From positions 992,001 to 1,056,000 of the forward strand of contig OX337240.1 of NCBI GenBank assembly GCA_946965045.2: 64,000 nt of DNA. Reading direction: 5' to 3'. Source of the DNA: Epithemia pelagica (taxonomy: Eukaryota; Bacillariophyta; Bacillariophyceae; Surirellales; Surirellaceae). Within the stretch, counting starts at the first letter, position 1. Every line of letters begins with the position of its first letter. The position numbers and the translations under genes are program-made. Positions 29,307 through 41,420 of the stretch are shown one piece after another. The notes beneath the pieces were generated by a model. The model searched no databases, was not told where the DNA came from, and saw only the letters and a program-made list of their open reading frames with translations.

Positions 29307-30533
29307 TTACCATCCTTGATTGAGCTTACGGCACTTTTCGAACAGTTCCCGAGTTTGGCACTTGGTGAAATAATCTGCCCTTTGTTCCTCGGTTCCTACC
29401 ATGCTTACCTTCACTCCGCCTGGGTGATCACCTACATGTTCCCAGAAGAAGTGTAAGTACGTGTTGAAGTGTTTTGTCTTAGGTGTCAATCTTTGCTTAG
29501 TTGCAAGATAGAAGGCACCTCTATTGTCTTCAAATACTTCAGAGAAGATGGTCGGCTTCTCAAATGGCAGGTCTAGGTTTGCTAGAAGTTCCTCTATCAC
29601 GCGTCTCGTAGCTATCACACTTTGCATGGCTTGGGAGAGAGCGTGGTACTCGGCTTGGAGGGTACTTAGTGCAACTGATGATTGTAGCTGCGACCGCCAA
29701 ATAAGAGGACACCCACAAAAGCTAAGAATGTAACCAGTCCTGGACTTAGCACTTACTGGGTTGTCTTGAGGCTCCCTTCCATGTAGTCCTGCGAAATCGG
29801 CATCTACATAGCAATCTAGCTTGAAATCTTTAGTTTGCGTAAAGATGTTTCCTTTATCCTTGGTGCGTGCTAGATAGCGCACTATAGTTTTCACTGCTGC
29901 CGCATGTGATTTCTTCGGATAAGAGTTGAATCGTGCTACTTGGCTCACAGCGAAGGCTATATCTGGTCGGGTGTTAGTTGCAAGGTACAGTAACATTCCC
30001 ACGATAGAGCTGTATTGCCATTTCTCTTTCATGGGTTCCCCATCAGGATCGCTTCCCAATGCTAATTGTGTAGCAGGGGTCCAATTCGGGTTGCAGTCCT
30101 GCATATTGGTAGCGTCAATTACCTTGTTGATAAGTCCCTTTTGAGTCATGGTGATCGAATTGGTCTTTTCATCTCGGACAAAGTTGATCCCCAAATAATT
30201 GGTGAAATTTCCTTCTTTTTCCAGTGATAAGCCCTTTTTCTTCAATCGTTCAACTAGTTCGCCAATTAAGGTAATTGTAGGTGCGCACACTCCACAGTCG
30301 TCTACCCATAGAAAGATGATTATGATTTCCTTGTACGGTAAACATTGGTCGTGTTTACTCATTTGGAATCCGTCTTCCTTAAGGGCCTGTATTAGGTGGT
30401 CATACCACAGTCTAGGTGCCGATGACAGTCCATAGAGGCTTTTGACCAACCTAAGGCATGTAGTTCCTTTTAACGATGATCGAAATCCTCTAGGCAGATG
30501 GATCCATACGGGTTCATTCAAAGTGGCTTGCAC
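29307..30533 (-). CDS. pol: Copia-3 RT (C-terminal part) and RNase H
   Basis: About 408 codons. Starts inside RT at QATLNEPVWIHLPRGF and contains SLYGLSSAPRLWYDH and a WVDD catalytic box in FLWVDDCGVC. RNase H follows: CYVDADFAG, STLQAEYHAL, VFEDNRGA and RADYFTK, plus PKTKHFNTYLHFF typical of Copia RNase H. It begins in another frame from the preceding piece; one base is missing within ACIDF(H)NAFVQ at about 30540. Aside from that lesion all catalytic residues appear intact. Confidence 0.9.
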   Translation of the reverse strand: MQATLNEPVWIHLPRGFRSSLKGTTCLRLVKSLYGLSSAPRLWYDHLIQALKEDGFQMSKHDQCLPYKEIIIIFLWVDDCGVCAPTITLIGELVERLKKKGLSLEKEGNFTNYLGINFVRDEKTNSITMTQKGLINKVIDATNMQDCNPNWTPATQLALGSDPDGEPMKEKWQYSSIVGMLLYLATNTRPDIAFAVSQVARFNSYPKKSHAAAVKTIVRYLARTKDKGNIFTQTKDFKLDCYVDADFAGLHGREPQDNPVSAKSRTGYILSFCGCPLIWRSQLQSSVALSTLQAEYHALSQAMQSVIATRRVIEELLANLDLPFEKPTIFSEVFEDNRGAFYLATKQRLTPKTKHFNTYLHFFWEHVGDHPGGVKVSMVGTEEQRADYFTKCQTRELFEKCRKLNQGW

Positions 30534-32177
30534 GAAAGCATTATGAAGTCAATGCATGCAAGTTCCCATCCTAGAATCAGACTGAGGGTGAGTACAATGC
30601 AAATAGTACTCCAGTTGACTACAGGGGAATAGTTCTCTTGCTCTGACTCCTGGAGGTCACCGCGAACGCAATATCGTGCTTTGAACTTGGAAATTTCTCC
30701 GTCAGGGGTTCTTTTGCGTTTAAACACCCAGGTACCGGGTAAAATTCGCGTAGTTGCTTCACTCTGCTGCACCTCTACCCATGTTCCCTTTTCTTCTAGT
30801 TCTCGGATTTCTTTGCTGGCTGCAGCCTGCCACTTGGTGAGATCCTTATCTCGCATAGCTTCATCATAACTGAGGGTGTCAGGATCTGATAAGGAAGCTT
30901 TCATCATGGAGAGAAGGTCACTAGACTGGATAGAGGCTGGAAAACTACATAGGTCTTGCACATAGCGTTTGGGCGGTCGAATAGTTCGTCCGGAACGCCT
31001 AGACACCATAGTTGGACCAGGTGTAGGAGCTGGAGTAGGGATGCGAGGCGATTGTGGTTGCTCCCTCTGAGGAGTGGATGGCTCGAAAGAAGGGGGTGCA
31101 GGCAAAGAAGGGGTCATAGGAGAAGGTTGCTCTGCAATAGTAGGTAATTTGGTAGGAGTGGTACGGACTGTTTCCCTCTGAGAAAGGGGTGTCGATGGAG
31201 AAAGAGGGGTTACTCCCTCTGACAACGGCACCGGATTCTCGCCTGGAGCAGAGCCAGAAGTATTAAGAGGGTAGATACCAGGAGAGTTAGGATGACTAGG
31301 GAGGACGGAAGGGGGGTCGTGAGTCTCAATAGATCGAGTTACAGTGGTCTGTTTGTTGCCAAAGTCGGAATGATGTAGAACATCATGTGGAGCTGGAGAC
31401 TCATAGTCGAGATCATCATCGTCCTCAATGTATTGGTAGTGTGAGTCACCAAAAAGTCGGTCCCATTCGTGACTGGTAAGGTCAGGAAGGTCTTCAACGG
31501 ATGTGGCAATTGTACTAAACCAGTCGTCGAAGACAACGTGGAATTGAGGGGTAATATAGCCCGTATTGGGGTTGAGTACCAGTGGTACAGTTGTAGCATG
31601 ACGGGTACTTAGGCCCATGAGAATTCCTCGCGTGGAGCGGGGCTTCCATCGTGGAAGCTTCTTACCGTCAGCCATGGCTTTGTCCAATACATAGACGGGA
31701 CAACCCCACACGTGTAAGTCATGGAATTTCCGTTGCTCCCATCTTGTTCGTGTAAACAAGTCATGGGGACTTATGCCCGTGTCGAGGCTTGGGACATGGT
31801 TACTTAAGAAAGTTGCATGTGCGACTGCCATTGGCAATAGAGAAGGATCAGCCATTTCGGGCCATTGTATGGCCGCGTGTAGCATCATCGTTCTTGCTAT
31901 AGACATAATGGTTTGTATTGCACGTTCGGCTATACCGGCATGGTGATGTGCCCCAACTCCCGCAAATCGATAAGTTTGTGCAAAATTTTGTAGGGACTCC
32001 GTATATTTAGCCGATGTAAAGGCAGAGCCATTGTCAGTTAGGTACTGTAGGGGCACAACTCCCACATCTCTACAGAAAAGTTCGAATGAGTCTTTTACTT
32101 GTAGGGTCTCATGGGTGTTTAGATGACTCTGGAACCCAATCCAGGTGTACCCCGAAGCGTGGTCTACAAAGATTGCG
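30530..32177 (-). CDS. pol: Copia-3 integrase core and RT N-terminus
   Basis: Reverse frame starting after the G10 run. Integrase D-D-E: IFVDHASGYTW, QYLTDNGSAF and HHAGIAERAIQTI. A Pro/Ser/Thr-rich linker follows (about 31020-31330). Then the first RT part: KWQAAASKEIRELEEKGTW, WVFKRKRTPDG and KFKARYCVRGD. Ends in a frameshift near 30540. No chromo-like insert is evident here, unlike Copia-1. Confidence 0.88.
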
Positions 32178-32187
32178 CCCCCCCCCC

Positions 32188-35100
32188 ATGTACAGGTCGG
32201 AAGATTTTGACTTGGCTCGGGATGTAAATAAGCGTCCTTTAGTGGAGCATACAAAGTGATCTACGCTTACACACTGACCAGGGTAAAGATTTTCGGCTTT
32301 TGTTATTCCCCGTCTGTCTTTTACAATGGAACTCAAGGTTCCAGGTGATGGACGTCTCTTTTGTTTTCCATATTGACACGCTGCACAAAGAGGTAAGTCG
32401 GTGAGTGATGCTGCTTTTGTGTGCAAACGACGCTGTTGCTCAGTCTTTGCGAGAATTCCAGTTCTCATAATAAACTGGATTCGACAAAACGATAGGTGCC
32501 CAAGACGAAGATGCCAACGTACCAGTTCCTTCTGTGTCTCACTAAGATTCTTGTTTTGTTCTGATGTTTCGTTGACGATTGTGTTGAGAGCATGCGAACT
32601 CTTGGTTACTTCCTCATGGTTGTAACCGTACGACATTGGGAGATTGTTTTGCGGATTCACAACGACAGTGACTTGTGTTCGTGTTGTGTCTTCAGGTAAA
32701 CCGGTGAGTACCAATGTTTTACCGTCTTGCACAATCTTTTCGCCGTCATACGTCTGAAGCAAACTCTGTGTCGATAACAGTCTGACACTTGTCTTGGGTA
32801 CCAGGAAAGCAGGAATTCGAAGTTGTCGGATGTTCCCAGAAGAATCAAGGATGCTCCACAAGACCTCTCCGCGGCCAATCGCTTTCATGCGATTGGCAAT
32901 GCCTTTCACCTTGAAGTTTGGTAGTGGTTCGATCTTGCCCACGAAGTCCTTTTCGTTGTTGGTGATGGAGATGCTGGCGCCACTATCCCAGATGATGGGA
33001 TAGGACGCGTCATTTGGCATTGCGCTCCTCAAGGCCATTGGATCCTGAAGGCACGCTTCCAAGCCAGCAGGAGTGATGTACCTCCATGAGTCGTAGTTGC
33101 GTGTGTTCCCCAAGACTTGAAAGGCGTTGAAGGAGCGGAGTTCCTCAAGGTATGCAGTCAAACCAAAGACTTGTCTTGGGGTTAATGACTGTCGGTTGCT
33201 CCTCAAGGCTTCACTTCGAGTGGGTGAGTGGTTATCGGTGTTTCTGTTACGACGATTGGGCGTCGTGAACGAGGTTCGGTTGTTGTAATGGAAGCGCTGG
33301 TAGCTATTCGTGGGAATCACAGAGCTGCGGGTTCCCATGGGTGGATTAAACCTGGTACGTGCTGAGTTGTTGTTGTTGTTGTTGTTGTTGTACGGAGTTG
33401 CGCGACGACGGAGAGGGATTGGCCGCGGCATCCGTTGTCGCATACGTGCTCGTTTGTGTGCCGGTGAAGAAGTCACGGATCGAAACGACGGCTTTCGCTT
33501 GACACGAGGGTGATTCAAAGGGAATGCAGTGTTCTTCCCTCTTTTCGGACGGGTACTGACGGGTGCACACGGAGGAGCAGCGTGAGTGGACCCAAAAGAG
33601 TCCAGATGCAACAACTTACAAAACGACCCAACAATCAAACGGATACAAATGAGCGGGAAACGGCGGCTCATTGCAAAGGCCAGTCCATTGCTCACCACAC
33701 TCCACAATCCACCAGAGGATATGGGAGAAGAGGGCGGAGGTACCGGATGGAGAGTGGCGCGGAAGTGGTGGACTGAAGGTGTAGATGTGGAGTTGAACAA
33801 AGGAGAAGGATGGCCTGTCACGGGTGAAATGGTCTTTGGAAGCAGGATCAATACAACAATCCAGCAGGAAAGCCAAGAAAAGAAGGCAGGTTGGCATGAT
33901 GGATGTGCCAAAACGCTCCAGAGCAAGGCCCATAGTCCATAAAATAAAGTCTTGGTTCCCATCCAGTAGTAGCGAAAGCTAGACATGAGAGAGGCCATTC
34001 TGTCGGTGAAGACTGTAGTTGTATAGCTGGAAGGTTGGGGCGATGGCAGAAGATAGAGGACACTGGGTACCACCACAACCAACGTGATGAAGCTAGCACG
34101 TAACATGTGACGTCGCAAGGATCTTGAGTCAACAGTAGTGTCGACAGGCGCGGGAGCGCGTGGCGGAGTCACATAAGGGCGACCACGGCGGGTTGACTCG
34201 GTGTATGACACGTCAAAGGCAGCCATATAAACTCCCGCGTGGTCATCTGTAGGATAGGATCGGTCTTGGTCAACAGTTACAGTAGAGATGGAGTCATTAG
34301 AAGAGACTCGATCGGGAGTGACCGTAAGACAGGGGCGATCCAAGTTGTACCACGGTGGTGAAATTGGTCCACATTTTGTCAGTTCATAGGCTACATCATG
34401 TACGAGACTCAATCCCGCATGTTCGTAGGGCGATCCTGGTGTTTGTTCGCACTCAAGAATAAAATACCACATGTCGCGAATCATGCGACGGGTATTTTGA
34501 ATCCGAAGAGTCAAAAGATCTTTGAGTCCCGGGTCAGCTGCATGGGAATACTCAGCATACAAAAACCATAAGTGGTCGGCCGCACTTGTGATCAGCTCAT
34601 CCATGGTGTCAGGATGGCGAGCCAGTTCGGCTTCATTTTCTGCAGCATCGTCACCTTGCAAGTTTGTGGTGTCTTCGAGATCCACCATGGCAGCACAGGC
34701 ATAGTATTTTGCAAATGGATTTTCGCTGCGCTTTTTGGTCCTAGAGTCGTCGTCGGTTTCGCTGGTATCTGTTGGTACGTACAGTGCACCAAGTTGACTG
34801 TTGTCGACGAAAGAGGTGGATGAGACAGATTCATCAGCCATGTTCTCCAAGGTCTCACACGCTGCGCTTCTTGAATGTAGATCGACGGGCGGTGGATCGG
34901 AGATATTCACGGGAGAAGGCGTGGCGTTACTCTGATTCAAGAACGAGACAAATTGATCATATTTCTGGTCAATGGGTCGGTGCTCCATGATTCGAGAGCG
35001 AAGAAGGCAAGGAAGAGGAGTTGAGTGCACACTCATCTCGGGCCAGACGGGAGCTGGATTCGGATGGTTCGGGATTCTGGTTCCATCAATGAACCATCCC

Positions 35101-37514
35101 ACGAACCATTCTTCGTCCTTGACTCGCTGGTAGGCGACAGCCACGGTAAGTTCTGGTTCTTGATGTCGAAGAGCGTACACCGTGTACTGCGCCCTTTCGT
35201 ACCTCATTCCGTCTCTTTTTGCTGTGTTGGCTTCTTGCTCGATGGAGATGCGTGGATCACGTGGACGTGGCCGAGGTACAAAACCTCGAGTCCACTGCTC
35301 GAGAGCTTCAGTGGCAGGAGTCGGGAATTGGTCATTGCGCAATGGCGTCGGGTTCGTCAACGGTGAGATCTCGGGTCGCCGAAGAGCTGGCGGCTTCGAG
35401 TCGTCCAGGAGTCCTTCTTGCAGGTTCTTGAGGTGGGTAAGGTCGCTGCTGTTGTCATGGCTGATAAGTGATCCTTCTTGTGTATCCATGGTTGTGTCCA
35501 AACCACCAGCATTCTCATAACTATCCTGTTCGTCCTCCTGCTCGATCTTGGTGCTGTCGAAGCTTTTGTCGTGCACAGCTGCGTTGGCCTCAACGCTAGA
35601 GAAGGTACGTTGGTCTGTGGGACTGTGGTCACTGCCGTACCACATATCGATGTCGTCCCACCTGTCGAAGTACAGTGTCTTGGCATGCGATCCACTCAAC
35701 TTTCCCTTTTTCTTTTCTTGTTCTTCTTCCTTGTTACTTACCGAACTCGGTAAGTCTTTGTTTGCCACAACTGGTGTGAGTTTTCGTGCCACAAGTGGTG
35801 GCATATCAGCATACTCATCTTCGTTGTCTTCACTTTCAGTGGAGCTGTCATCATCCTTGTGAGGTCGACAGATCGAGACTGTTTCATTATTTGTGCTTGT
35901 TTTCTTTTCTTTTGTTTCTGTGTTGCAAGTGCATGGTTCATTGTCATCATCCTTGTTATCGCTTTCGTTGTGATTGGTGGCGGTTGGTTCATTGTTGTTG
36001 GGTGACAGGATGCGGCGCAATTCGTCAAACGGAATAGGCGGTGTCCGGTCAGTGTCATCATCGTCGTTTCCAGAGTTGGTGGAACTGCAGTCCATGGACG
36101 AGCTGTCACTGGATGGTGACATGTCCCAAATGGTGAAGAAGACGTAGTGGTCGACGGTGTCCTTACAACAATCAACCGAATCTTCGGAACAATCAACCGA
36201 ATCGCAACAATCATCATCATCATTCATCAGAGCTTTGCAACAATCAACAGAGGCAAGGGACATACAGTCGGGTAAAGCAGCGACGGGCAAGGCAGGAGGA
36301 TCAAGTTGGTCGAGATCGAATTCGGTCTGCCAAGCGGATACTTCGAGTTCAAGTTTCTTTGCATGGGTGGCATTCCGAGGTTTTGCTTTGTCCTTGTCGC
36401 CAGGAGACTTTTTATACCCAACAATATGGTTTGCCGTGGTGTGAGAGGTGTTCCAACGGGTACAAACACCACACCAGAACCACCGCTGACCCTGGATCGT
36501 CTGCTGCTCAGGTGCACCAGGAGCAGGAGGGATCTTCTTCCAAGGGTGAGCCTGCGATCGATCAACGCGAGTGTTGTTACGCTTGTGAATCGGCTTTCCC
36601 TTCCTGTCGCGGTGATTGGAGCCAGGCTGGGTGTTTGGTCCATTGCTTGGAGTCGGATTGGAACCCGGCGGGTTTCGAAGTGTCTGAATGAGTGCATTAA
36701 GACTAGCTTGAGTCATAATAGAATTCTGTTTCTTCTTAGTCCTCGAAACGGTAGCCTTGTTAGCAGTGAACGACGAGGGGACGGATTTAGAATCAGGAGA
36801 ACTTCGTTTAGGTGACCATTCACCTTCCTTGACACAGATTAGGTACTTCTTGTTCGCCTCTTCGATAACATCTGTGTACAAAAGACGCTCTTTCTTCATA
36901 TGACTGTCTCCGATAGAGCGATCTAGAAACCGAATATGGATAATACCGTCATTGACACGCTTGTTCAGAGTAAGTAGGTCGAACTTAGGCGTGTCAGGCC
37001 ATTCAGTCTTGAGGATGTTAGCTAGGAGGTTCCCAGTCAGAGTGTGGTCGTACTGTCCAGCTGCGATCAACGGTCGCGCTTTTTCCGAAAAATCTTTAGT
37101 CAACGCCATAATATCGTGGCCAGGGTACTTGTGAGGCACAAGAGCTCGCATCTCGTGCTTCACTTGTTCCCAGTGCTGCGGGGAATCATGTGTCACGATG
37201 GTGACAAGGACCATGAAGAGCTCGGGGAAGCACGTCACTTCCCGACTCTGGTCCTCAACTTCGTGCCTAAATGACTTTTCCAAACAGTCACTCATGGTGG
37301 TCTTCCTTCTTTGTCGTTGAGATGCAACAATCAAACCCTGATGTTGGGTGTCGTCGTTAGATGGACCTGGTGGAGACTCAACAATCTGCGAATCCGAAGC
37401 AGCAATACTCTGTCCTTGTTCGTCAACAAGGGCGTCTTCGTTCGTCAGATTGGCTACAGGTGTTGGAAGATCAACGGTACTGGATACGGTGTCTTTGTCA
37501 CCTGGTATGGACAC
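32188..37514 (-). CDS. gag-pol: Copia-3 Gag, accessory region, protease, integrase zinc domain
   Basis: About 1775 codons to the frameshift at the G10 run (32178-32187). The frame opens at ~37618 and has no ATG at its head (first start-like codon GTG 37514). Residues ~90-240 look like a retrotransposon Gag. A C-x2-C-x7-H-x3-H finger (CGVCTRWNTSHTTANH) lies near 350. Then ~1100 residues of accessory sequence: an acidic, SVDCC-repeat section, a middle globular-looking part, and hydrophobic stretches near 1138-1160, 1181-1226 and 1275-1300 followed by a very basic segment with an Asn run. Protease IIWDSGASIS is at ~1510, and the integrase HHCC domain (WHLRLGHLS, LCAACQYGKQKR) is near the end. 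Confidence 0.85.
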
Positions 37515-37754
37515 GAGGTCGAAGCTTCCTGCACCACTGGAAGTTGGTGAGTCCTCGTCGCTCGTGTTGGTACCTTGGTTGGAGCCTTGATGGCTTCCGG
37601 TGCGCTTGGTTGGATGCTAGTGGGTCGATAACCACGTAGCAATGGAGATTTGTCGTTCCCTTCCTGATGAATACAATAATTCACACTGAAGAGAGGTTGG
37701 TTCGGTCTGTCGGTCTTGTCGGCAATACGATAGAGGAGGCGTACGGTTCGTCAG

Positions 37755-37774
37755 CCTCTTTGGGCTCTATAACC
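37755..37774 (-). promoter_or_regulatory. Copia-3 primer binding site candidate
   Basis: Reverse strand GGTTATAGAGCCCAAAGAGG directly after the 5' LTR. The complement TTTGGGCTCTATAACC resembles an initiator-Met type anticodon arm (GGGCTCATAACC) with extra base(s), so half-tRNA priming is plausible. Confidence 0.5.
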
Positions 37775-38552
37775 ACTTAATGTACGTAGAAAAACTAACG
37801 TAAGACGTGATGGTTAGTGCTCTGAACTTCTGGAGTCAACCAGTTCACTTGGTACACGATGGGGCCCTCACCTTGCACTAGGTTAGTATGGTTGACTCCT
37901 TCCTAAAGGTTGCTTACAACTTTCAGGTTTTTATAAGAAGTGAGCTTATTCCATCGAAAGTGTTTGTTTCTCATGATTGCTCTTTCATTACTTCCTTTCA
38001 GTCATAAAGGGTTTACTTTTCCTGAACCGTTGGGCCCGGTGAAGAAACATCTTTGACTTCTAGGTAAGACGCTACAGACGCTCTACGTTTAGGGACTAAT
38101 GGAACCTGTTCTCTTAGTGCATAGAACCTGTTCCATATACTCAAACTGTGAGGGATAGAGGCGGAACTATTGACTTGAACCAAGTATCCATGATCCTTTG
38201 GTGAATCTTGTTGTAAGTTGGAGACGTGTATGTTTTAGGTGAGACATAGCCTGGACTTTGCTTCCGAGTGGAGCTCGTCCGGCTTTTGCCTGCCGTGGAT
38301 AGTAGTGGGCATATGTAAATGTGTATCACAAAACACCAGGGTTATTCAGAGAGGCAACATTGTGCCCCAGGCTCGGACATGTCACATACATGGGCACATA
38401 TGGTTCAGCTTCGTCAGCCGTCCACGCACGTGTTCGCGCAAGCTTGCAGGACAGATGGCACAGCTATGTCATGGTAGACGTGTACTCTCATAGAGTCTAG
38501 GTGTTGTTCTTCGAAAGGTAGTTCTAGGTCTATAGCTAGCCGTACTTTAACT
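37775..38552 (-). repeat. Copia-3 5' LTR
   Basis: 778 bp, near-identical partner of 28480-29257. Confidence 0.95.
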
Positions 38553-38597
38553 CTGAGGTCAAAGAATCAGTTTTGCGTCATCTTAATTAGAACCTGG

Positions 38598-41420
38598 TTA
38601 ATCGTCTTTGGGCTCCTCTTCATCTTCGTCACCGGTGGAGTAATCCGAAATCGTTCGTTCATCATCGTCGTCTGCGTCACACGAGTTTGCCGAAGATTCC
38701 TCGGCGTGTCCCTCGCGACGCTGACTCTTTTTGACTTGACCATCAGTCTCCGCGTCGGCAGTTCGATGAGATTCATTTTGAGCACCTGTATTCTTCAATG
38801 ATGCTTCCTCTTTTCGTTTCTTTTTAGGAGGGGCAAGCTTCGATATCTTGGACGCCTTTCTCTTACCATTATTGCACGACGATCCATTAGAGCCAGCATC
38901 GTCTTGTGACTGCAAGTCTACGGTGGTTTGAGAACCCCAGTCAAAACCCAGCTCAGTTAACATGTTGATGCGTTCGGTGGTTATACCACGTTTCTTGCAA
39001 ACCATGCCTTTCACGCGCAATCTTCGTTGTGACGCCACCCAATCAGCCAGTGCCGGGTCTTCAGCCCACTCTTTCGGTACATTGCAGTGATTGAACTGTT
39101 TCTTGTACTGAACCAAATCTTGAAAGCGTGCCAACCACGATGCATCATGTGTATCCCAACAAAATCCAATGTCATCCAAAATTTTGCTTCGCTGCAAATT
39201 CATGTGAGTTCGGCGACCAGCTTTCATTAAGTTGTAATGGCGGCGTTGTTCCTTGACCCACAGTCCCAGTTTAGGAAATTCTGGGTGGACAAGAGGCACA
39301 TGGCAGTGTCCTAACTTGTTTTTGAACTTGACAAGATTGTTGTAGTGATTTTCCCATGCAGCTGCTTGGGCATCCCAAGCAAAGTCCACCGCATTCAATA
39401 GCTCAATACGCTTATTCGTTAGAGTGCTTCTCTTTCCTATCTTGGTTCGTTTGTATTGTTTGCTGAAGAGCACCATTATAGCGTGAGACTTGATCAGACG
39501 TACAGGTCATGACGAGGAGAGGAACAGCCATAAAACAAAGACTTACCGTTGCTCTGCCACCCAGCTCGCAAGGGAGGGACTTGGCGGATAGCCTCGAGGA
39601 ACAATACAGTCACCATGTTCTTCTCGGTATTCTTTCATTCGCTTATACATTCTTATCCATTGCGGATCCTTCCTTCCACCAGAAGTACTGGGGGAACCAA
39701 CTCCTGTCACTTCTTTCTTCTCTCGTTTCTGCGGTTTGCTAGAACTTGATGTCCTCTTTCGCTTTTTGTCTGGAGTTGTCTGGGACAGGGCCACAGCGGA
39801 TTCACTATCATTCTGACCGTTGCTTGTGGGCTGCACTGCAATGGTAGCTTCAGGAAGAACAGAGGTCTCTAGAGACAACTGAGGTCCTTTGTCGTGCGTA
39901 TTATTTCCATTCTCTTCCAAGTTCGACTTCTGTTTATCAGGGGTTTCCCCCTGGTAAGGTTCTGTGTGTAAGGGCTCTCTTGCTCGATCACCAGTTTCGC
40001 TTTTCGTTTGCAAAGAGATGGACTGGGCGTTCGTGCAAGCCGCTTGGTGGTTTTCAGCTTGTACATGCATCAGTGTCGGCATGTCGTGAGTCGTTTGATG
40101 CGCATCTCCTTGCAATCCACACATTGCTTGTTGACTGAGAGACGCGGACGGAGGCGCATGATGTTTCGAGTGTGACCGTGGGGGGACATGGAATTGATGC
40201 AGAGAACCAGAAGGAGCATCACCGGGCAAAGCATTACGATCTGTCTCATTCAAGATATGATGAGGGAGAATGTGACGACGTCCGGAAGAGTCCTCTAAGA
40301 GCACTGACGTAGCTTCGTGGAGTCTAGATTGAGAGGCCATCGTATTGAATTGCTGATGAGAAGAGTGGTGCAGCGACTCTTGTTGTTGATGCTGCTGCTG
40401 TGATAAAACTAACGAGGATGTTGAAGCTCCACGGTGATGAGCAGAGGCCAGCATGTTTCCCTCTATTATGGAAGGCATGTCATCCTTCACCATGAAAAGT
40501 GATTGTGGCGGTTCTAATGGTTGTCCTCTTTGTTCCAGGATCATCTGTAAGGGAATTTGGTCCATCCCATGAGACAAACTTGGTGCTGCCGTATGTCGAT
40601 GGATGGCACTCAGAGTCTCCATGGAGCTATTGGTAGCTGGGTGATAGCCAACACTGGGGAAAGGCCCATTAGCGTGTGATGCCGTGTCGTTACTTGAGAT
40701 TGAAACATTCCGTACATAAACATTCTGTCGTTCTCGATCTAGAGCGGTAGCGCGATGGAGATGTTGGATCGCAGGTATGGTGGTGGGAGCTTGGTACCTT
40801 GAACGAGCGAGGACGCCGTGCAACTCCTGTTCCTGCTGGGATGTCACGACTGGTACCTGCCTGATATGAGTTGGTTCACATTCTGTGGGGGGAGCATCGG
40901 TTACCCATAGCCCGCCGGATGCTGACCTGGAGGGGAGAACCGTAGTCTGGGGATTAAGATAAGAAGAGCCCTGTAGCACTGTTAAGCTGTTGTGGTGAGT
41001 TCGGAGCGGCGCTTGGACGCGTTGACTTCTCTCTGGATCCACATCAAGCACCGAAGGTAGCACCCTAAGCTGGTGAGCAACCTTGCTTTCCCCTTGACGC
41101 CATCCAGTTGGATGATGCTCAGGATTCATTACTGAGGAGGGCTCGCATAAAGAAGAAGGAGGTTCATGATGGAGTTGCAGTTGCTCGGCTTGATTCAATG
41201 CTGCCAAAGTGTGTCCTCGGGCCGATGTCACTGAGCCATGTGCCAAGATACGAGCGGGAGACAGCACCGAAGTATCAGGTTCTCCCAACAATAGGTGTTT
41301 CTTGTGCATTTTTAGACGTTCCATCTCAAGCCTCATCGCTGGACGTTCCTGGAGAATTCTCTCTCGCTCCATCTTCCTTCTCATTTGAGTACACATAAGA
41401 GCGTTCAGTTTCTCTTCCAT
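38598..41420 (-). CDS. Helicase-associated (HA) domain protein, two exons
   Basis: Exon 1 41420-39547, intron 39546-39463 (84 nt, GTAAGT...TTCAG), exon 2 39462-38598; the joined length is 913 codons including stop, in frame. The first ~580 residues are Gln/His/Ser-rich and probably disordered. Three HA repeats follow, each with a conserved pattern ending in W: WIRMYKRMKEYREEHGDC...WVAEQR, bridging the intron; WENHYNNLVKFKNKLGHCHV...; and WLARFQDLVQYKKQFNHCNV.... The tail has basic KKKRK-type runs and an acidic end (EDEEEPKDD). HA repeats are thought to bind nucleic acids; no helicase motor is present. Copia-3 landed 45 bases beyond the stop codon, within the 3' flank. Confidence 0.88.
39463..39546 (-). 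other. Intron of the HA-domain gene
   Basis: 84 nt; donor CG|GTAAGT, acceptor CTCTTCAG|C. Splicing joins WVAEQ and RKQYKRTKIGKR exactly in the middle of the first HA repeat. Confidence 0.85.

Larger units (their letters stand above)
28480..38552 (-). mobile_element. Copia-3, recent Copia retrotransposon with enlarged polyprotein
   Basis: 10.07 kb on the reverse strand, with two 778-bp LTRs (28480-29257 and 37775-38552) that differ at only a few positions, flanked by the 5-bp duplication CTGAG (28475-28479 and 38553-38557). LTR ends are AGTTAA...TTAAGT, inverted but not TG...CA. Gag, accessory region, protease, integrase, RT and RNase H follow in Copia order with two frameshifts, at a G10 run and within RT. 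Close LTR identity marks a young insertion. Confidence 0.95.

Noticed and set aside
33362-33390. GTT/AAC trinucleotide run as a separate microsatellite locus
   Set aside because: It codes an Asn run within the Copia-3 polyprotein and needs no separate explanation.
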